Positions 8,914 through 17,837 of a DNA stretch of 39,306 nt are shown here, one piece after another. Position 1 is the first letter of the stretch, and each line of letters opens with the position of its first letter. The notes under the pieces are model-generated. The model saw only the letters and a program-made list of their open reading frames with translations, was not told the DNA's origin and searched no databases. The stretch is from an uncultured Prevotellaceae bacterium (GTDB lineage: Bacteria; Bacteroidota; Bacteroidia; Bacteroidales; Bacteroidaceae): contig ONAG01000033.1 in assembly GCA_900315745.1 (NCBI GenBank), positions 1 to 39,306 on the forward strand. Direction: 5' to 3'. The position numbers and the translations under genes are program-made.

Positions 8914-11900
8914 ATGCAATTCCATCGTTACCTGTCATTTATTTCATTTTTCTTCATAACCTTGCAATATGCTGTTGCTCAAGAAGCAGCCGTTTCTGGA
9001 CGCATCATAGACGATGAAAACCAAGAGGTTTTGGAGAAAGCCACAATACAGCTCTACAAATTAAGCAAGTCAAGTTCCAACCGCAAGAACACGAATACCC
9101 AGGAGCATCAAGACACCACCTTTGTGGGAGGATCTCTATCCGATGAAAGAGGCCTTTTCAGTTTCCACGATATCTCCAATGGCAATTATCTTCTGAAAAT
9201 AAACTACTTGGGCTACGAGTCCAAGGCTGTCAACCTTAACAAGACCTCCAAGCCCATTGCTTTGGGCGACATTCGTTTGAAGGCTGATGCCGTGTTGCTC
9301 GACGAGGCAGTAATCACTGCCAATGTTCCAAAAATGGTCATAAAGGACGACACCATTGTCTATAATGCCGATGCCTTCCGCGTGCCAGAGGGTTCTGTCA
9401 TAGAAGCCCTTGTGGAAGCATTGCCAGGAGCGAAAGTGGACGATGACGGAGGCATCACCGTCAATGGCAAGACAGTGAGGAGATTCAAGATGGACGGGCG
9501 CGACTTCATGACGGGCAACAACAGCGCGGTAATGAAAAACCTACCCTCCTACGTCATCGACCAAGTGAAGGCATACGACGAGAAGAGCGACCAGTCGAGG
9601 TTGACCGGCATAGACGATGGCAATGATGACTTCGTCCTTGAGTTCGTCACCAAGCGCAGTGCCCGCAATGGCTTGCAGATGAATCCCGACATCGGCATAG
9701 GCACCGATCACCGCTATGGTATCCGCCTTACAGCCATGAAGCCCTTCGGAGCCATGCGCTACACTTTCATGGGCAATGCCAACAACGTGAACGACCGCAA
9801 CTTCTCCGGGCGTGGAGGTCGTGGCAGAGGCAATGGCAATGGCCAGCGCCACTCCAAGTCAACAGCTCTGGATATAAGTTATGAGAACAACAAGAATCTG
9901 AAAATCAATGGTCGTGTGACTTGGAACCACAACAATGCCGACAATTGGAACCGAACAAGTTCGGAAACCTTTGTCAGCACTCGCAATGGTGCTTTCTCAC
10001 ACAGTATAAACCAACAATATTCCCGCTCTAACAGTTGGACGGGCAACATGAACCTGCAATGGACCATCGACTCACTCACCACGCTGTCATTCCGACCAAA
10101 CCTTTCACTCTCCACAAACGACAACAAGGGACATACTAATTCCGCTTCATTCAATGCAGATCCTTTCAAATATACGGAATTTCCCTTGGAAAAGGAAGGC
10201 GAGGCTCTGCTAAACGCAGAAAACGTAATCATGAACAGTCGGAAAAACAAGTCGATGTCTTATGGCGACAATAAAGACATCAGCACCCAAGCCCAATTAT
10301 TCCGCAGACTTAGCAAGACAGGCCGCAACATATCTTTAAACACGAATTTGAGTTATCGCAAAGGCTTGAATCGCTCATCCAACCTGTCATTCGTCCACTT
10401 ATTCCAACAAAAGAACAAGGAAGGCAACGACTCCACATATCAGACAAACCGATATAATTACTCACCCTCAAACAGTTTTAATGCTTCTTTTGGCGTCACC
10501 TACACTGAACCTCTGTTGATTTTCAAGCCAAAAGAACAACAAGAAGTCACCGAATTCCCCGGCGACAGGAGGATGAACCAGCGCCAGCAAGGATTGCAAG
10601 GCATATTCCTTCAAACCCGTTATAATTATCGCCACAGCTACCAGAAAAGCGACCCATCGACCTATGACTTCCCCGACCTCGATGAGGAAGCCTTTTACAA
10701 TGTACTCAATGAATATCGTGACTGGACTCGTCTTTTCGGTTTTCTCGACAATCCATACGAGAGCTATCTCTCTGACAGCCTGAGCCGCTATTCCGAGCGC
10801 ACAGAGAACGAGCACAACATCGACTTGCAGCTTAGGGTTGTCCGCGAGAAGCTGAACATGAATGTCGGCATGACGATTCAACCCCAGAATTCTCATTTCA
10901 TACAGCAATATCTCGGCCGTCCTGTTGACACTGTTCGCACAGTATGCAACGTGTCGCCAACACTCAACCTACGTTACCGATTCAACCAACAGACCAACCT
11001 ACAAGTAACGTTCAGGGGTTCCACATCCCAACCGTCGATAACCCAGCTGCTTGAAATCTACGACAACACCAACCCTCTCTCCATCACCATGGGTAATCCT
11101 GGCCTGAAGCCATCCTTCAACAGCAATCTCAGCGCCAATTTCCAAAAGCAACGCAGTCCCAAGTTTGTCACCGACAGCTTAGGCTTCAACATACCCAAGA
11201 ACCAGCGCCATTGGAGTTTCAGCACCAATGCCTCGTGGCAGCGCACCACCAATGCGATAGGCAATGTGGTGACCTACAACAGTACGACGGGAGGTAGGAT
11301 TACCCGCCCTGAAAACATAAACGGCAACTGGAGCGCCAACGGTGGCATGACCTTCAACATAGGTCTTGACACCCTGAACCGATGGGATGTCAGCGGTTCC
11401 TTGCGAGGCAGCTACAACCATCATATAGCCTACGTCAACCTGAACCGCACCGAGACACCCGACCGAAATGTCACACACACATACAACCTCAGTCCGTCTG
11501 TCTCGCTTAGTTTCAGAAACAAATGGTTGAACTTCTCGCTCAATGGCAATGCCACATACGCCCATACAGAGAACCGTCTTCAGGCATCCAACAATCTGAG
11601 CACGTGGAATTACTCTTTTGGCGGCAACACCAGAATCACCTTCCCATGGGGAACAGACCTCTCAACCGACATGCACCTTTACAGCAAACGTGGCTATAGT
11701 GACAAGACGCTCAACACCAACGAGTTGATATGGAATGCTCAATTGTCACAGAGTTTCCTCAAAGGCAAGAAGCTCACCATCATGCTTCAATGGTATGACA
11801 TTCTCAACAAACAGTCGAATTTCTCACGCACAGTGAACGCCAATGGCTGGACCGACCGCGAAGTGAATGCCATCACCTCATACGCCATGATTCATGTGAG

Positions 11901-12066
11901 TTACCGCTACAACATGTTTGGTGGTCGCAATAGGAGTGGTGGCAATGGTCGTGGCGAGTTCTTCCAAGGAGGTTCTCGTGGCGACCGTCCTTTCCCCGAT
12001 GGTGGCCAAAGAGGAGGTGGCGGAGGCGGCCAAAGGGGTGGCGGTGGACGTTTTGGCGGTTTCTAA
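8914..12066 (+). CDS. TonB-receptor-like outer-membrane beta-barrel protein with Gly/Arg-rich tail
   Basis: A 1050-residue outer-membrane protein. Residues 1-23 form a signal peptide. Residues about 25-105 are a carboxypeptidase-regulatory-like domain (SGRIIDDEN ... LLKINYLGYES). Residues about 110-230 resemble a plug (VPEGSVIEALVEALPGAKVD, then FVLEF). The rest is a long barrel of alternating strands. A loop at about 296-315 is rich in Gly, Arg and Asn. The last 45 residues are very rich in Gly and Arg and end in Phe, the usual last residue of a barrel protein. No SusD-like partner follows, so it is not a typical SusC/D importer. The cargo is unknown. The 3' end faces rplI across a shared terminator. 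Confidence 0.85.
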   Translation: MQFHRYLSFISFFFITLQYAVAQEAAVSGRIIDDENQEVLEKATIQLYKLSKSSSNRKNTNTQEHQDTTFVGGSLSDERGLFSFHDISNGNYLLKINYLGYESKAVNLNKTSKPIALGDIRLKADAVLLDEAVITANVPKMVIKDDTIVYNADAFRVPEGSVIEALVEALPGAKVDDDGGITVNGKTVRRFKMDGRDFMTGNNSAVMKNLPSYVIDQVKAYDEKSDQSRLTGIDDGNDDFVLEFVTKRSARNGLQMNPDIGIGTDHRYGIRLTAMKPFGAMRYTFMGNANNVNDRNFSGRGGRGRGNGNGQRHSKSTALDISYENNKNLKINGRVTWNHNNADNWNRTSSETFVSTRNGAFSHSINQQYSRSNSWTGNMNLQWTIDSLTTLSFRPNLSLSTNDNKGHTNSASFNADPFKYTEFPLEKEGEALLNAENVIMNSRKNKSMSYGDNKDISTQAQLFRRLSKTGRNISLNTNLSYRKGLNRSSNLSFVHLFQQKNKEGNDSTYQTNRYNYSPSNSFNASFGVTYTEPLLIFKPKEQQEVTEFPGDRRMNQRQQGLQGIFLQTRYNYRHSYQKSDPSTYDFPDLDEEAFYNVLNEYRDWTRLFGFLDNPYESYLSDSLSRYSERTENEHNIDLQLRVVREKLNMNVGMTIQPQNSHFIQQYLGRPVDTVRTVCNVSPTLNLRYRFNQQTNLQVTFRGSTSQPSITQLLEIYDNTNPLSITMGNPGLKPSFNSNLSANFQKQRSPKFVTDSLGFNIPKNQRHWSFSTNASWQRTTNAIGNVVTYNSTTGGRITRPENINGNWSANGGMTFNIGLDTLNRWDVSGSLRGSYNHHIAYVNLNRTETPDRNVTHTYNLSPSVSLSFRNKWLNFSLNGNATYAHTENRLQASNNLSTWNYSFGGNTRITFPWGTDLSTDMHLYSKRGYSDKTLNTNELIWNAQLSQSFLKGKKLTIMLQWYDILNKQSNFSRTVNANGWTDREVNAITSYAMIHVSYRYNMFGGRNRSGGNGRGEFFQGGSRGDRPFPDGGQRGGGGGGQRGGGGRFGGF

Positions 12067-12118
12067 AACCGATACTGACGCGCCATCTCCATCTGCAAAA
12101 ACAAAAAATCATACAAGT

Positions 12119-12154
12119 AAAAAACCCGGCCATCAAAGGATGTCCGGGTTTTAA
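12119..12154. terminator. Bidirectional terminator between the barrel gene and rplI
   Basis: AAAACCCGG and CCGGGTTTT arms flank a loop at 12121-12152. The plus strand ends in TTTT, and the minus strand reads into six T. It can serve both convergent genes. Confidence 0.85.
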
Positions 12155-12172
12155 TATATTGTGAACTATTGA

Positions 12173-12724
12173 TTACTCAGCAGCAGGAGCCTCTTCAATC
12201 TCATCCATCTCATCGATGAAATCTTCTTCCACTGGAGCTTTCTCCACCGGGGCCTCTTCCACTGGAGCTTTCAGCTCCTCAGCGTTCTCAGCCACCACTT
12301 TCACAGGCACCTTCACTTCCACATCCTTGAAGAAGTGGATAGTAGCCTCATATTCGCCCACAGTTTTGATGTCGCGCATGGTGATGATCTTGCGGTCCAC
12401 CTCGATGCCCTTCTTTGCCAATTCCTCCGATACAGTGTTCTTGTTTACGGAGCCATAAAGCACGCCAGTAGCACTAACTTTGGCAGCCACTTCCACTACT
12501 ACACCCTCAAGTTGAGCAGCACGTTTCTCAGCGGCACTCTTGAGCACTTCAATCTTATGAGCTTGCTGGCGAAGGGTCTCTGCCAACTGCTTCAGAGCAG
12601 AAGGAGAAGCGATGACACCCTTCTTCTGGGGGATGAGGTAGTTGCGGCCATAGCCGTTCTTCACTTCCACCACATCATTTTTGTATCCCAGACCTATGAT
12701 ATCTTCTTTCAGTATAATCTTCAT
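12173..12724 (-). CDS. rplI: 50S ribosomal protein L9 with acidic C-terminal extension
   Basis: A 183-residue large-subunit protein. The N-terminal MKIILKEDIIGLGYKND and GYGRNYLIP blocks are the L9 signature. The normal L9 body ends at about residue 150. It is followed by about 33 extra residues made of repeated APVEE/APVEK units and an acidic end. The tail is low complexity and likely disordered. The gene is the last of the rpsF-rpsR-rplI operon, 16 nt after rpsR. Confidence 0.97.
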   Translation of the reverse strand: MKIILKEDIIGLGYKNDVVEVKNGYGRNYLIPQKKGVIASPSALKQLAETLRQQAHKIEVLKSAAEKRAAQLEGVVVEVAAKVSATGVLYGSVNKNTVSEELAKKGIEVDRKIITMRDIKTVGEYEATIHFFKDVEVKVPVKVVAENAEELKAPVEEAPVEKAPVEEDFIDEMDEIEEAPAAE

Positions 12725-12740
12725 GCTGTTTCCTCCTCTA

Positions 12741-13010
12741 TTATTTCATCAAATCGGTTACATAAGGAAGCAGAGCTATTTGGCGGGCACGCTTGATGGC
12801 GGTAGCCACGCGACGCTGATACTTGAGAGATGTGCCAGTGATGCGGCGGGGCAGGATTTTGCCTTGCTCGTTGAGGAACTTCTTCAAGAACTCAGGATCC
12901 TTGTAGTCGATGTACTTGATACCGCTTTTCTTGAAACGGCAATACTTCTTCTTCTTTGTGTCGACTGACGGCGGGGTCAGGTAGCGGATTTCAGTATCTT
13001 TCTCTGCCAT
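12741..13010 (-). CDS. rpsR: 30S ribosomal protein S18
   Basis: An 89-residue small-subunit protein that pairs with S6 on 16S rRNA. The family blocks [22 protein letters not shown] and [10 protein letters not shown] are all present. It starts 3 nt after the rpsF stop, so translation is probably coupled. Confidence 0.97.
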   Translation of the reverse strand: MAEKDTEIRYLTPPSVDTKKKKYCRFKKSGIKYIDYKDPEFLKKFLNEQGKILPRRITGTSLKYQRRVATAIKRARQIALLPYVTDLMK

Positions 13011-13013
13011 AAT

Positions 13014-13358
13014 TTAAGCCTCCTCTTTTTTACCTAATTTGATACGTCTCTTCTCTGCATATTGAGCAGCATACTTGTCGAGCTTCACAGTCATGAAGCG
13101 GATCACCTTCTCGTCGCGGCGGAAGCCAGTCTCGAGAGTCTTGATAACTTCTGGCTCAGCCTTGAACTCAATCAGCACATAGAAGCCTGACGATTTCTTC
13201 TGGATTGCATAAGCCAGCTTTTGTCTTCCCCAGGTCTCTTCATTCAAGATTTCAGCACCATTGTCGGTGAGGATCTTTTTGAACTTAGCGACCGTTTCCT
13301 TCATCTGATCATCAGACAAAACGGGAGTCAAAATGAAAACGGTTTCGTATTGATTCAT
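13014..13358 (-). CDS. rpsF: 30S ribosomal protein S6
   Basis: A 114-residue small-subunit protein that binds 16S rRNA together with S18. The opening [16 protein letters not shown] and the [22 protein letters not shown] core are typical. It is the first gene of the rpsF-rpsR-rplI operon and has a perfect promoter about 58-88 nt upstream. Confidence 0.97.
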   Translation of the reverse strand: MNQYETVFILTPVLSDDQMKETVAKFKKILTDNGAEILNEETWGRQKLAYAIQKKSSGFYVLIEFKAEPEVIKTLETGFRRDEKVIRFMTVKLDKYAAQYAEKRRIKLGKKEEA

Positions 13359-13415
13359 ACTTGATTAAAAAAATAATTTGTTAAAAAAAATGCATGATTT
13401 TCCAAAAATGCGGTG

Positions 13416-13446
13416 CAAAGGTAGTGTTTTTTTTTCAGTTGGCAAA
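13416..13446 (-). promoter_or_regulatory. Promoter of the rpsF operon
   Basis: TTTG (13443-13446), a 19 nt spacer and TACCTTTG (13416-13423) on the minus strand, an exact consensus match. It overlaps the divergent promoter of the 59-residue membrane protein gene. Confidence 0.8.
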
Positions 13447-13464
13447 ACTTTTTTTGTACTTTTG
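13433..13464 (+). promoter_or_regulatory. Divergent promoter of the small membrane protein gene
   Basis: TTTC (13433-13436), a 20 nt spacer and TACTTTTG (13457-13464). The -7 box matches TAnnTTTG and the -33 box is one base off. Confidence 0.5.
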
Positions 13465-13519
13465 CAAATGAATTTCATTTTGGAGATTTTTGGGGAATTA
13501 TTGAAATAGAGCAGGTACG

Positions 13520-13699
13520 ATGAAGAAAATGATAATGCGCAGCGGTTTGCCCATACTAATAGTGGGATGCCTGATGTTGGTATCAGGCTATCCCACTGGA
13601 ATGAATGACAGCAATTGGTACCTATTGGCAAGTCTTTCACTTGTTGTATTAGGCTCCCTGCTGTTTGTCGTATCTATCAAGCGCAAGTCGCGCTATTAG
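13520..13699 (+). CDS. Small two-helix membrane protein of 59 residues
   Basis: A short open frame reading MKKMIMRSGLPILIVGCLML and ending in KRKSRY. It has two hydrophobic stretches (about residues 9-23 and 34-53) and a basic tail, as expected for a small inner-membrane protein with both ends inside. It has its own promoter-like element divergent from rpsF. The gap to the convergent rprY gene is 19 nt. I do not recognise a family and assign no function. Support is the clean frame, the promoter and the membrane pattern; no homology is claimed. Confidence 0.6.
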   Translation: MKKMIMRSGLPILIVGCLMLVSGYPTGMNDSNWYLLASLSLVVLGSLLFVVSIKRKSRY

Positions 13700-13718
13700 C
13701 CATCACATGGCGTGAGCC

Positions 13719-14417
13719 TCAATCCTCTTCTGGAGTGATGAGCTTGTAACCTTTTCCATGAATGTTGATAATCTCAATTTGCGGGTCATCTTTCAGGTGT
13801 TTGCGCAACTTTGTGATATACACATCCATTGAGCGGGCGTTGAAATAGTTGTCGTCAATCCAGATGGTCTTCAGAGCGAAGTCCCTCTGCAGGATTTCGT
13901 TGGCATGCGCACATAGCAGGGCGAGCAGTTCGTTCTCCTTTGTTGTGAGTTTTGTCTGCTTCTCACCGATGGTGAGCAACTGCTTTTGTGTGTCGAACAC
14001 GAAATGGCCGATGTTGTAGAGAGTAGATTCTTTGTTCTTCTTTCCTCTCACTCGTCTCAAGATCGCCTCGATGCGGAACACCAGTTCTTCCATCGAGAAG
14101 GGTTTTGTGATGTAGTCGTCTGCACCAATCTTGAACCCTTCGAGGATGTCGTCCTTCAGCTGCTTTGCAGTTAGGAAAATGATTGGTATTTCAGCATTCG
14201 TCTGGCGGATGTCCTGTGCCAGAGTGAATCCGTCCTTCTTGGGCATCATCACGTCGAGCACGCAGATGTCATACTTGTTCTTCAAGAACTCCTTATATCC
14301 GGCTTCACCATCAAGGCAAAGTTCGGCAATGTATCCCTTAGCTTGGAGATACTCGCGAAGCAACATGCCGAGGTTTTCCTCGTCTTCGCACAATAGAATT
14401 TTCAATTTTTCTTCCAT
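13719..14417 (-). CDS. rprY: OmpR-family response regulator RprY-like
   Basis: A 232-residue cytoplasmic transcription factor. The receiver domain has the acidic pocket ED at 11-12, the phospho-acceptor Asp55 in VLDVMMPKKDG and the switch lysine in ITKPF. The C-terminal winged helix includes LTTKENELLALLCAHANEILQR and RSMDVYITKLRKHL. Sequence and pairing match RprY of Bacteroides fragilis, which works with RprX in envelope and stress regulation. It lies 4 nt after the histidine kinase on the same strand, so the two are co-expressed. Confidence 0.9.
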   Translation of the reverse strand: MEEKLKILLCEDEENLGMLLREYLQAKGYIAELCLDGEAGYKEFLKNKYDICVLDVMMPKKDGFTLAQDIRQTNAEIPIIFLTAKQLKDDILEGFKIGADDYITKPFSMEELVFRIEAILRRVRGKKNKESTLYNIGHFVFDTQKQLLTIGEKQTKLTTKENELLALLCAHANEILQRDFALKTIWIDDNYFNARSMDVYITKLRKHLKDDPQIEIINIHGKGYKLITPEED

Positions 14418-14421
14418 GACA

Positions 14422-15945
14422 TTAATCTTTTATGAATGGTAATGATATTGTAAACTTGGTTCCTTTTCCATATTCGCTTTCCACCTTGATTTCTCCTTTG
14501 TGGAGTTCAACGATGTTTTTAACGTAAGCCAGACCCAGTCCGAATCCTTTCACGTCGTGTACGTTTCCCGTGTGCACCCTGTAGAACTTTTCGAAGATTT
14601 TCTTCAAGTTCTCCTTCTTTATTCCCATGCCGTCATCCTTCACCGACATGCAGACCTTGTCGCCGTCGTTCCATGTGCTCAGCGTGAGGTTTACCGGCTG
14701 GTCAGGCTTCTTGTATTTTATAGCATTGTCGAGCAAGTTGAAAATCACATTCGAGAAATGCGTCTCATCTACACAGATGGTAGAGTCAACGGCTCCCACA
14801 TCAGTCATTATCTTCCCTCCAGTATGCTCCACCCTTAATGTGAAGGTATGAGCCACGTTTTCCATCATCTCGTTGATGTCGAGGTCTTTTTTCTTGAATA
14901 TAGCATCATGCTTGTCGAACATCGACATTTGCAGCACCCTGTCCACCAGGAATTTCAGTCGTTTCGACTCTTCCTGTATCGCCGTTCCTATATGCTTCAT
15001 GAGAGCCGGACTTTTGGCAAGCGAGTCGTCATTTAGCATTTGCGAAGCGAGCGATATGCTTGATATAGGTGTTTTCAGCTCATGTGTCATGTTGTTGATG
15101 AAGTCGTTCTTTATTTCCGAGAATCTCTTCTGTCTGAACACCACAACAATGGTGAACACGAATGTGATGAGCAAGATGATGGTGAAGACTATCGAGGGAA
15201 TCATGAACTTGATACTTGAGAAGATGTATTTGTTCATCAGCGGGAAGTGTATCTTCACTATTCCTGTCTTGTTGGCAGGGTCGTTGCGATATAGCACCTG
15301 CTGGTAAGTGTATTCCTCCCCCGTCTCGTCATATTCCGGACATCTATAGACCTCTCTCCCCTCTTGGGTTTCCACTGTGAAGTGGAATGGTATATCCACA
15401 CCATTGTTTCTCAGTTCCACCTTCAGTTCCTGGTCGAGCATCTTGAAGTTCACCCTCTCCTCCAGCGGTTTTTCGGATGCCGAATATAGAATGCTCATCA
15501 CCACTTGGTCGAGCAACGCCTTCTGATAGACATACCTGTTTCTCACTATTTCCTGCATCGACCTGTTGGTTTGCGACTGAGTGTTCTTGTCATTGCGAAC
15601 GATAAGAAGTTTTGGCACCGATGACGGTTTTCTGGCAGTTACTTTCGACTCGAAGGAAGGGTACCCTCCACCCTGCGACAAGTCGTCGCCCAGTGCGCTG
15701 ACCACTGCCGTGTCGCTTGTCATCCTGCGCTTCTTGGCTGCATTGACATCGCTTTCGAGGAAACGGAGAGTCTCGTTCAGCTCAAGATTGCGCGACACCT
15801 GGTCGAGCGAGCGGTTTACCGACTCGTCGAACTGGTCCTTCTTCATGCTTACCATCTCATCGATATATTTTATCTGGAGATAGAGCAAGGCAAGAAACGA
15901 AAGCCCCATGATGGTGGCCACTGTCCATATCGTTTTCTTCTTCAT
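14422..15945 (-). CDS. rprX: Membrane sensor histidine kinase RprX-like
   Basis: A 507-residue inner-membrane kinase. TM1 is at about residues 7-25, a periplasmic sensor region spans about 30-243, and TM2 is at about 245-270. The phospho-acceptor His288 is in MTHELKTPISS, followed by the N box (NLLDNAIKYKK) and the G boxes (DDGMGIKKEN, GFGLGLAYVKNI). I start it at the ATG at 15943-15945; an upstream GTG at 15951 overlaps a -7 promoter box (TATCTTTG, minus strand 15951-15958). If that box is used the mRNA would be nearly leaderless. The signal sensed is unknown. Confidence 0.9.
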   Translation of the reverse strand: MKKKTIWTVATIMGLSFLALLYLQIKYIDEMVSMKKDQFDESVNRSLDQVSRNLELNETLRFLESDVNAAKKRRMTSDTAVVSALGDDLSQGGGYPSFESKVTARKPSSVPKLLIVRNDKNTQSQTNRSMQEIVRNRYVYQKALLDQVVMSILYSASEKPLEERVNFKMLDQELKVELRNNGVDIPFHFTVETQEGREVYRCPEYDETGEEYTYQQVLYRNDPANKTGIVKIHFPLMNKYIFSSIKFMIPSIVFTIILLITFVFTIVVVFRQKRFSEIKNDFINNMTHELKTPISSISLASQMLNDDSLAKSPALMKHIGTAIQEESKRLKFLVDRVLQMSMFDKHDAIFKKKDLDINEMMENVAHTFTLRVEHTGGKIMTDVGAVDSTICVDETHFSNVIFNLLDNAIKYKKPDQPVNLTLSTWNDGDKVCMSVKDDGMGIKKENLKKIFEKFYRVHTGNVHDVKGFGLGLAYVKNIVELHKGEIKVESEYGKGTKFTISLPFIKD

Positions 15946-15950
15946 GACCA

Positions 15951-15958
15951 CAAAGATA
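15951..15958 (-). promoter_or_regulatory. -7 box of a possible rprXY promoter
   Basis: TATCTTTG directly abuts the rprX start. A TTTG lies 23 nt upstream, longer than the usual 19-21 nt, so the call is modest. The remaining AT-rich stretch to 16198 holds nothing else I can support. Confidence 0.45.
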
Positions 15959-16198
15959 GTGGAAATATTAATGCATTAACACAAATATGTTAATTATTTA
16001 CCCATAATATAGACTTTTTAACTATATTACGCTTAAATAATTAATAATTATCAACCAACAATTTATAATTTTTCATATTTTTATGTAAGTTTTTGATTGA
16101 TTCCATATTTGCATATTCAGAATGATAGATTAGCAAGCGAAAATCAAGTTCATCACTAAGCAAAAAGAATGGCAATTGCGTTAATCTTCCCAAAACCC

Positions 16199-16229
16199 TT
16201 TGGCATGTTAAATAATCTACCTACCTTTG
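16199..16229 (+). promoter_or_regulatory. Promoter of the GH30 gene
   Basis: TTTG (16199-16202), a 19 nt spacer and TACCTTTG (16222-16229), an exact consensus match. The start codon is 28 nt beyond the -7 box. Confidence 0.8.
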
Positions 16230-16257
16230 CCACCGATTAATTAGCATACTTACACTT

Positions 16258-17772
16258 ATGAAACAATTATTTACTTTCATTTCTGCTCTGGTTGCAGCCA
16301 TGTCTGTCCATGCAGGAGTAATCACCGTTACCGTGGACAGCACTCGCTATCAGACGATAACAGGATTTGGCGCAGCCGCCTGTGATGGTGCCATGTGCCC
16401 ATTCGGCAACGACACGCAACCAGTAAAGCTGCTCTACGGACCCACTTCAAAAATTGGACTCAACATCATGCGCATGGAGATATCTCCAAACTTCATAGGT
16501 GATGTCGTTGTACCAGAGTGGAACAACTGGGACTCCCCCTATGACTGGAAAGGTTCCTTGCCATCTGCCAAGATAGTCAAGCAACGTGGCGGCATTGTTT
16601 TCGGCACTCCTTGGTCACCGCCAGGCGAATACAAGACCAATGGGTCGGCTCAGGGCGGCAACAGCGACTCCCAAGGCAAGATACGCGCCGAACTGCGCCA
16701 GGACTGTTATGAGAAGTTCTTCCCCTGGCTGAACACATTTTTGGACTACATGAAGAAGAATGGTGTAAATGTTGATGCCGTGTCCATCCAGAACGAGCCC
16801 GACTGGTGGGTGGATTATTCCGGATGCCTCTATACACCACAACAGCAACTCAAACTTGTAAAGAACTATGCACACATGCTCGACAGGGAGAAATACAATG
16901 GAGTGCGCCTCATCAGCGCCGAGCCTTTAGGCTTCGACCCCAATTATTCCAACATGCTCCTGCGAGATGAAGTGGCACGTGACCAAATTGACATTATCGC
17001 CGGGCATCTTTATGGTCATCCACCTCTTGGCAACATGAAGAGTGCATCCGTCTTAGCTTCCAAATACGGCAAGGAAGTTTGGATGACAGAACACTCCGTC
17101 ACCGACAACATCGACCATCTGCCCAACTGGCACGAGCAACTGATCTTTGCCGAGGAACTGAATGAATGCATGTTGGCAGGTTGCACAGGATACATCTATT
17201 GGTACATGCGCGCCCATTGGGCTTTTGTTGGCACGGGTGAGGCGAAGTACAATCCGGGAAATACGAAAAACACGTTGCTGCCTCGTGCCTACGTCATGTC
17301 ACACTTTTCCAAGCATGTCACCGGCTCCACACGTCTGGGAACCTCAGCCAGCGTCACCACAGGCACCAACTCGGCTTTCGAGACTTCCGCCTACATCAAG
17401 GGCGACTCTCTCATCGTCATGGCAATAGACACCACGAAGAATGCCCACGACCTGAAACTCAAGTTGCCATTCAAAGTGAAGAGCGGCACACACCTTCTGT
17501 CCACAGCCAACAACTCCCTCCTACAGGAAACGGCAATCGAAATCAACGAGCCTGTGGGGGAACTTATAGTCCCTCTGCCAGCACGCAGCCTCAACACCTA
17601 TATCTTCATGATTGACCAAGGCAGTGCCGCCATCAGAGAAATGGGACAAACAGACAGCAAAGGTCCAAAGACATATTACGACCTGAGTGGCCGTCGCCTG
17701 ACCAAGCCACATGGACTGTGTATAGAAAAGAGCTCCGACGGTTCTTCCAGAAAAGTCTATATCGACAATTAG
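16258..17772 (+). CDS. Secreted GH30-family glycoside hydrolase, probably xylanase-like
   Basis: A 504-residue exported enzyme with a signal peptide at 1-19 (ending SVHA). It has the clan-A barrel of GH30: the ITGFGAAACDG entry strand, the acid/base in SIQNEPDWW (Glu180) and the nucleophile in VWMTEHSV (Glu278). The C-terminal part is the usual beta-sandwich side domain. It ends with YYDLSGRRL...GLCIEK and KVYID, a Prevotella-type secretion tail. GH30 enzymes of this kind cut glucuronoxylan or related beta-glycans, but the subfamily is my inference. It has its own promoter and is not part of a visible polysaccharide-utilisation locus. Confidence 0.85.
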   Translation: MKQLFTFISALVAAMSVHAGVITVTVDSTRYQTITGFGAAACDGAMCPFGNDTQPVKLLYGPTSKIGLNIMRMEISPNFIGDVVVPEWNNWDSPYDWKGSLPSAKIVKQRGGIVFGTPWSPPGEYKTNGSAQGGNSDSQGKIRAELRQDCYEKFFPWLNTFLDYMKKNGVNVDAVSIQNEPDWWVDYSGCLYTPQQQLKLVKNYAHMLDREKYNGVRLISAEPLGFDPNYSNMLLRDEVARDQIDIIAGHLYGHPPLGNMKSASVLASKYGKEVWMTEHSVTDNIDHLPNWHEQLIFAEELNECMLAGCTGYIYWYMRAHWAFVGTGEAKYNPGNTKNTLLPRAYVMSHFSKHVTGSTRLGTSASVTTGTNSAFETSAYIKGDSLIVMAIDTTKNAHDLKLKLPFKVKSGTHLLSTANNSLLQETAIEINEPVGELIVPLPARSLNTYIFMIDQGSAAIREMGQTDSKGPKTYYDLSGRRLTKPHGLCIEKSSDGSSRKVYIDN

Positions 17773-17837
17773 TCTTTCCACTGGATAACACCAGCTTGCA
17801 CCGTTTGCCAGACTCGTAATCCACACTTTGCTACAAT

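Noticed and set aside
13365-13640. Minus-strand 91-residue frame opposite the 59-residue gene
   Set aside because: It covers both promoters of the divergent pair and lacks domain features, so it is a shadow.
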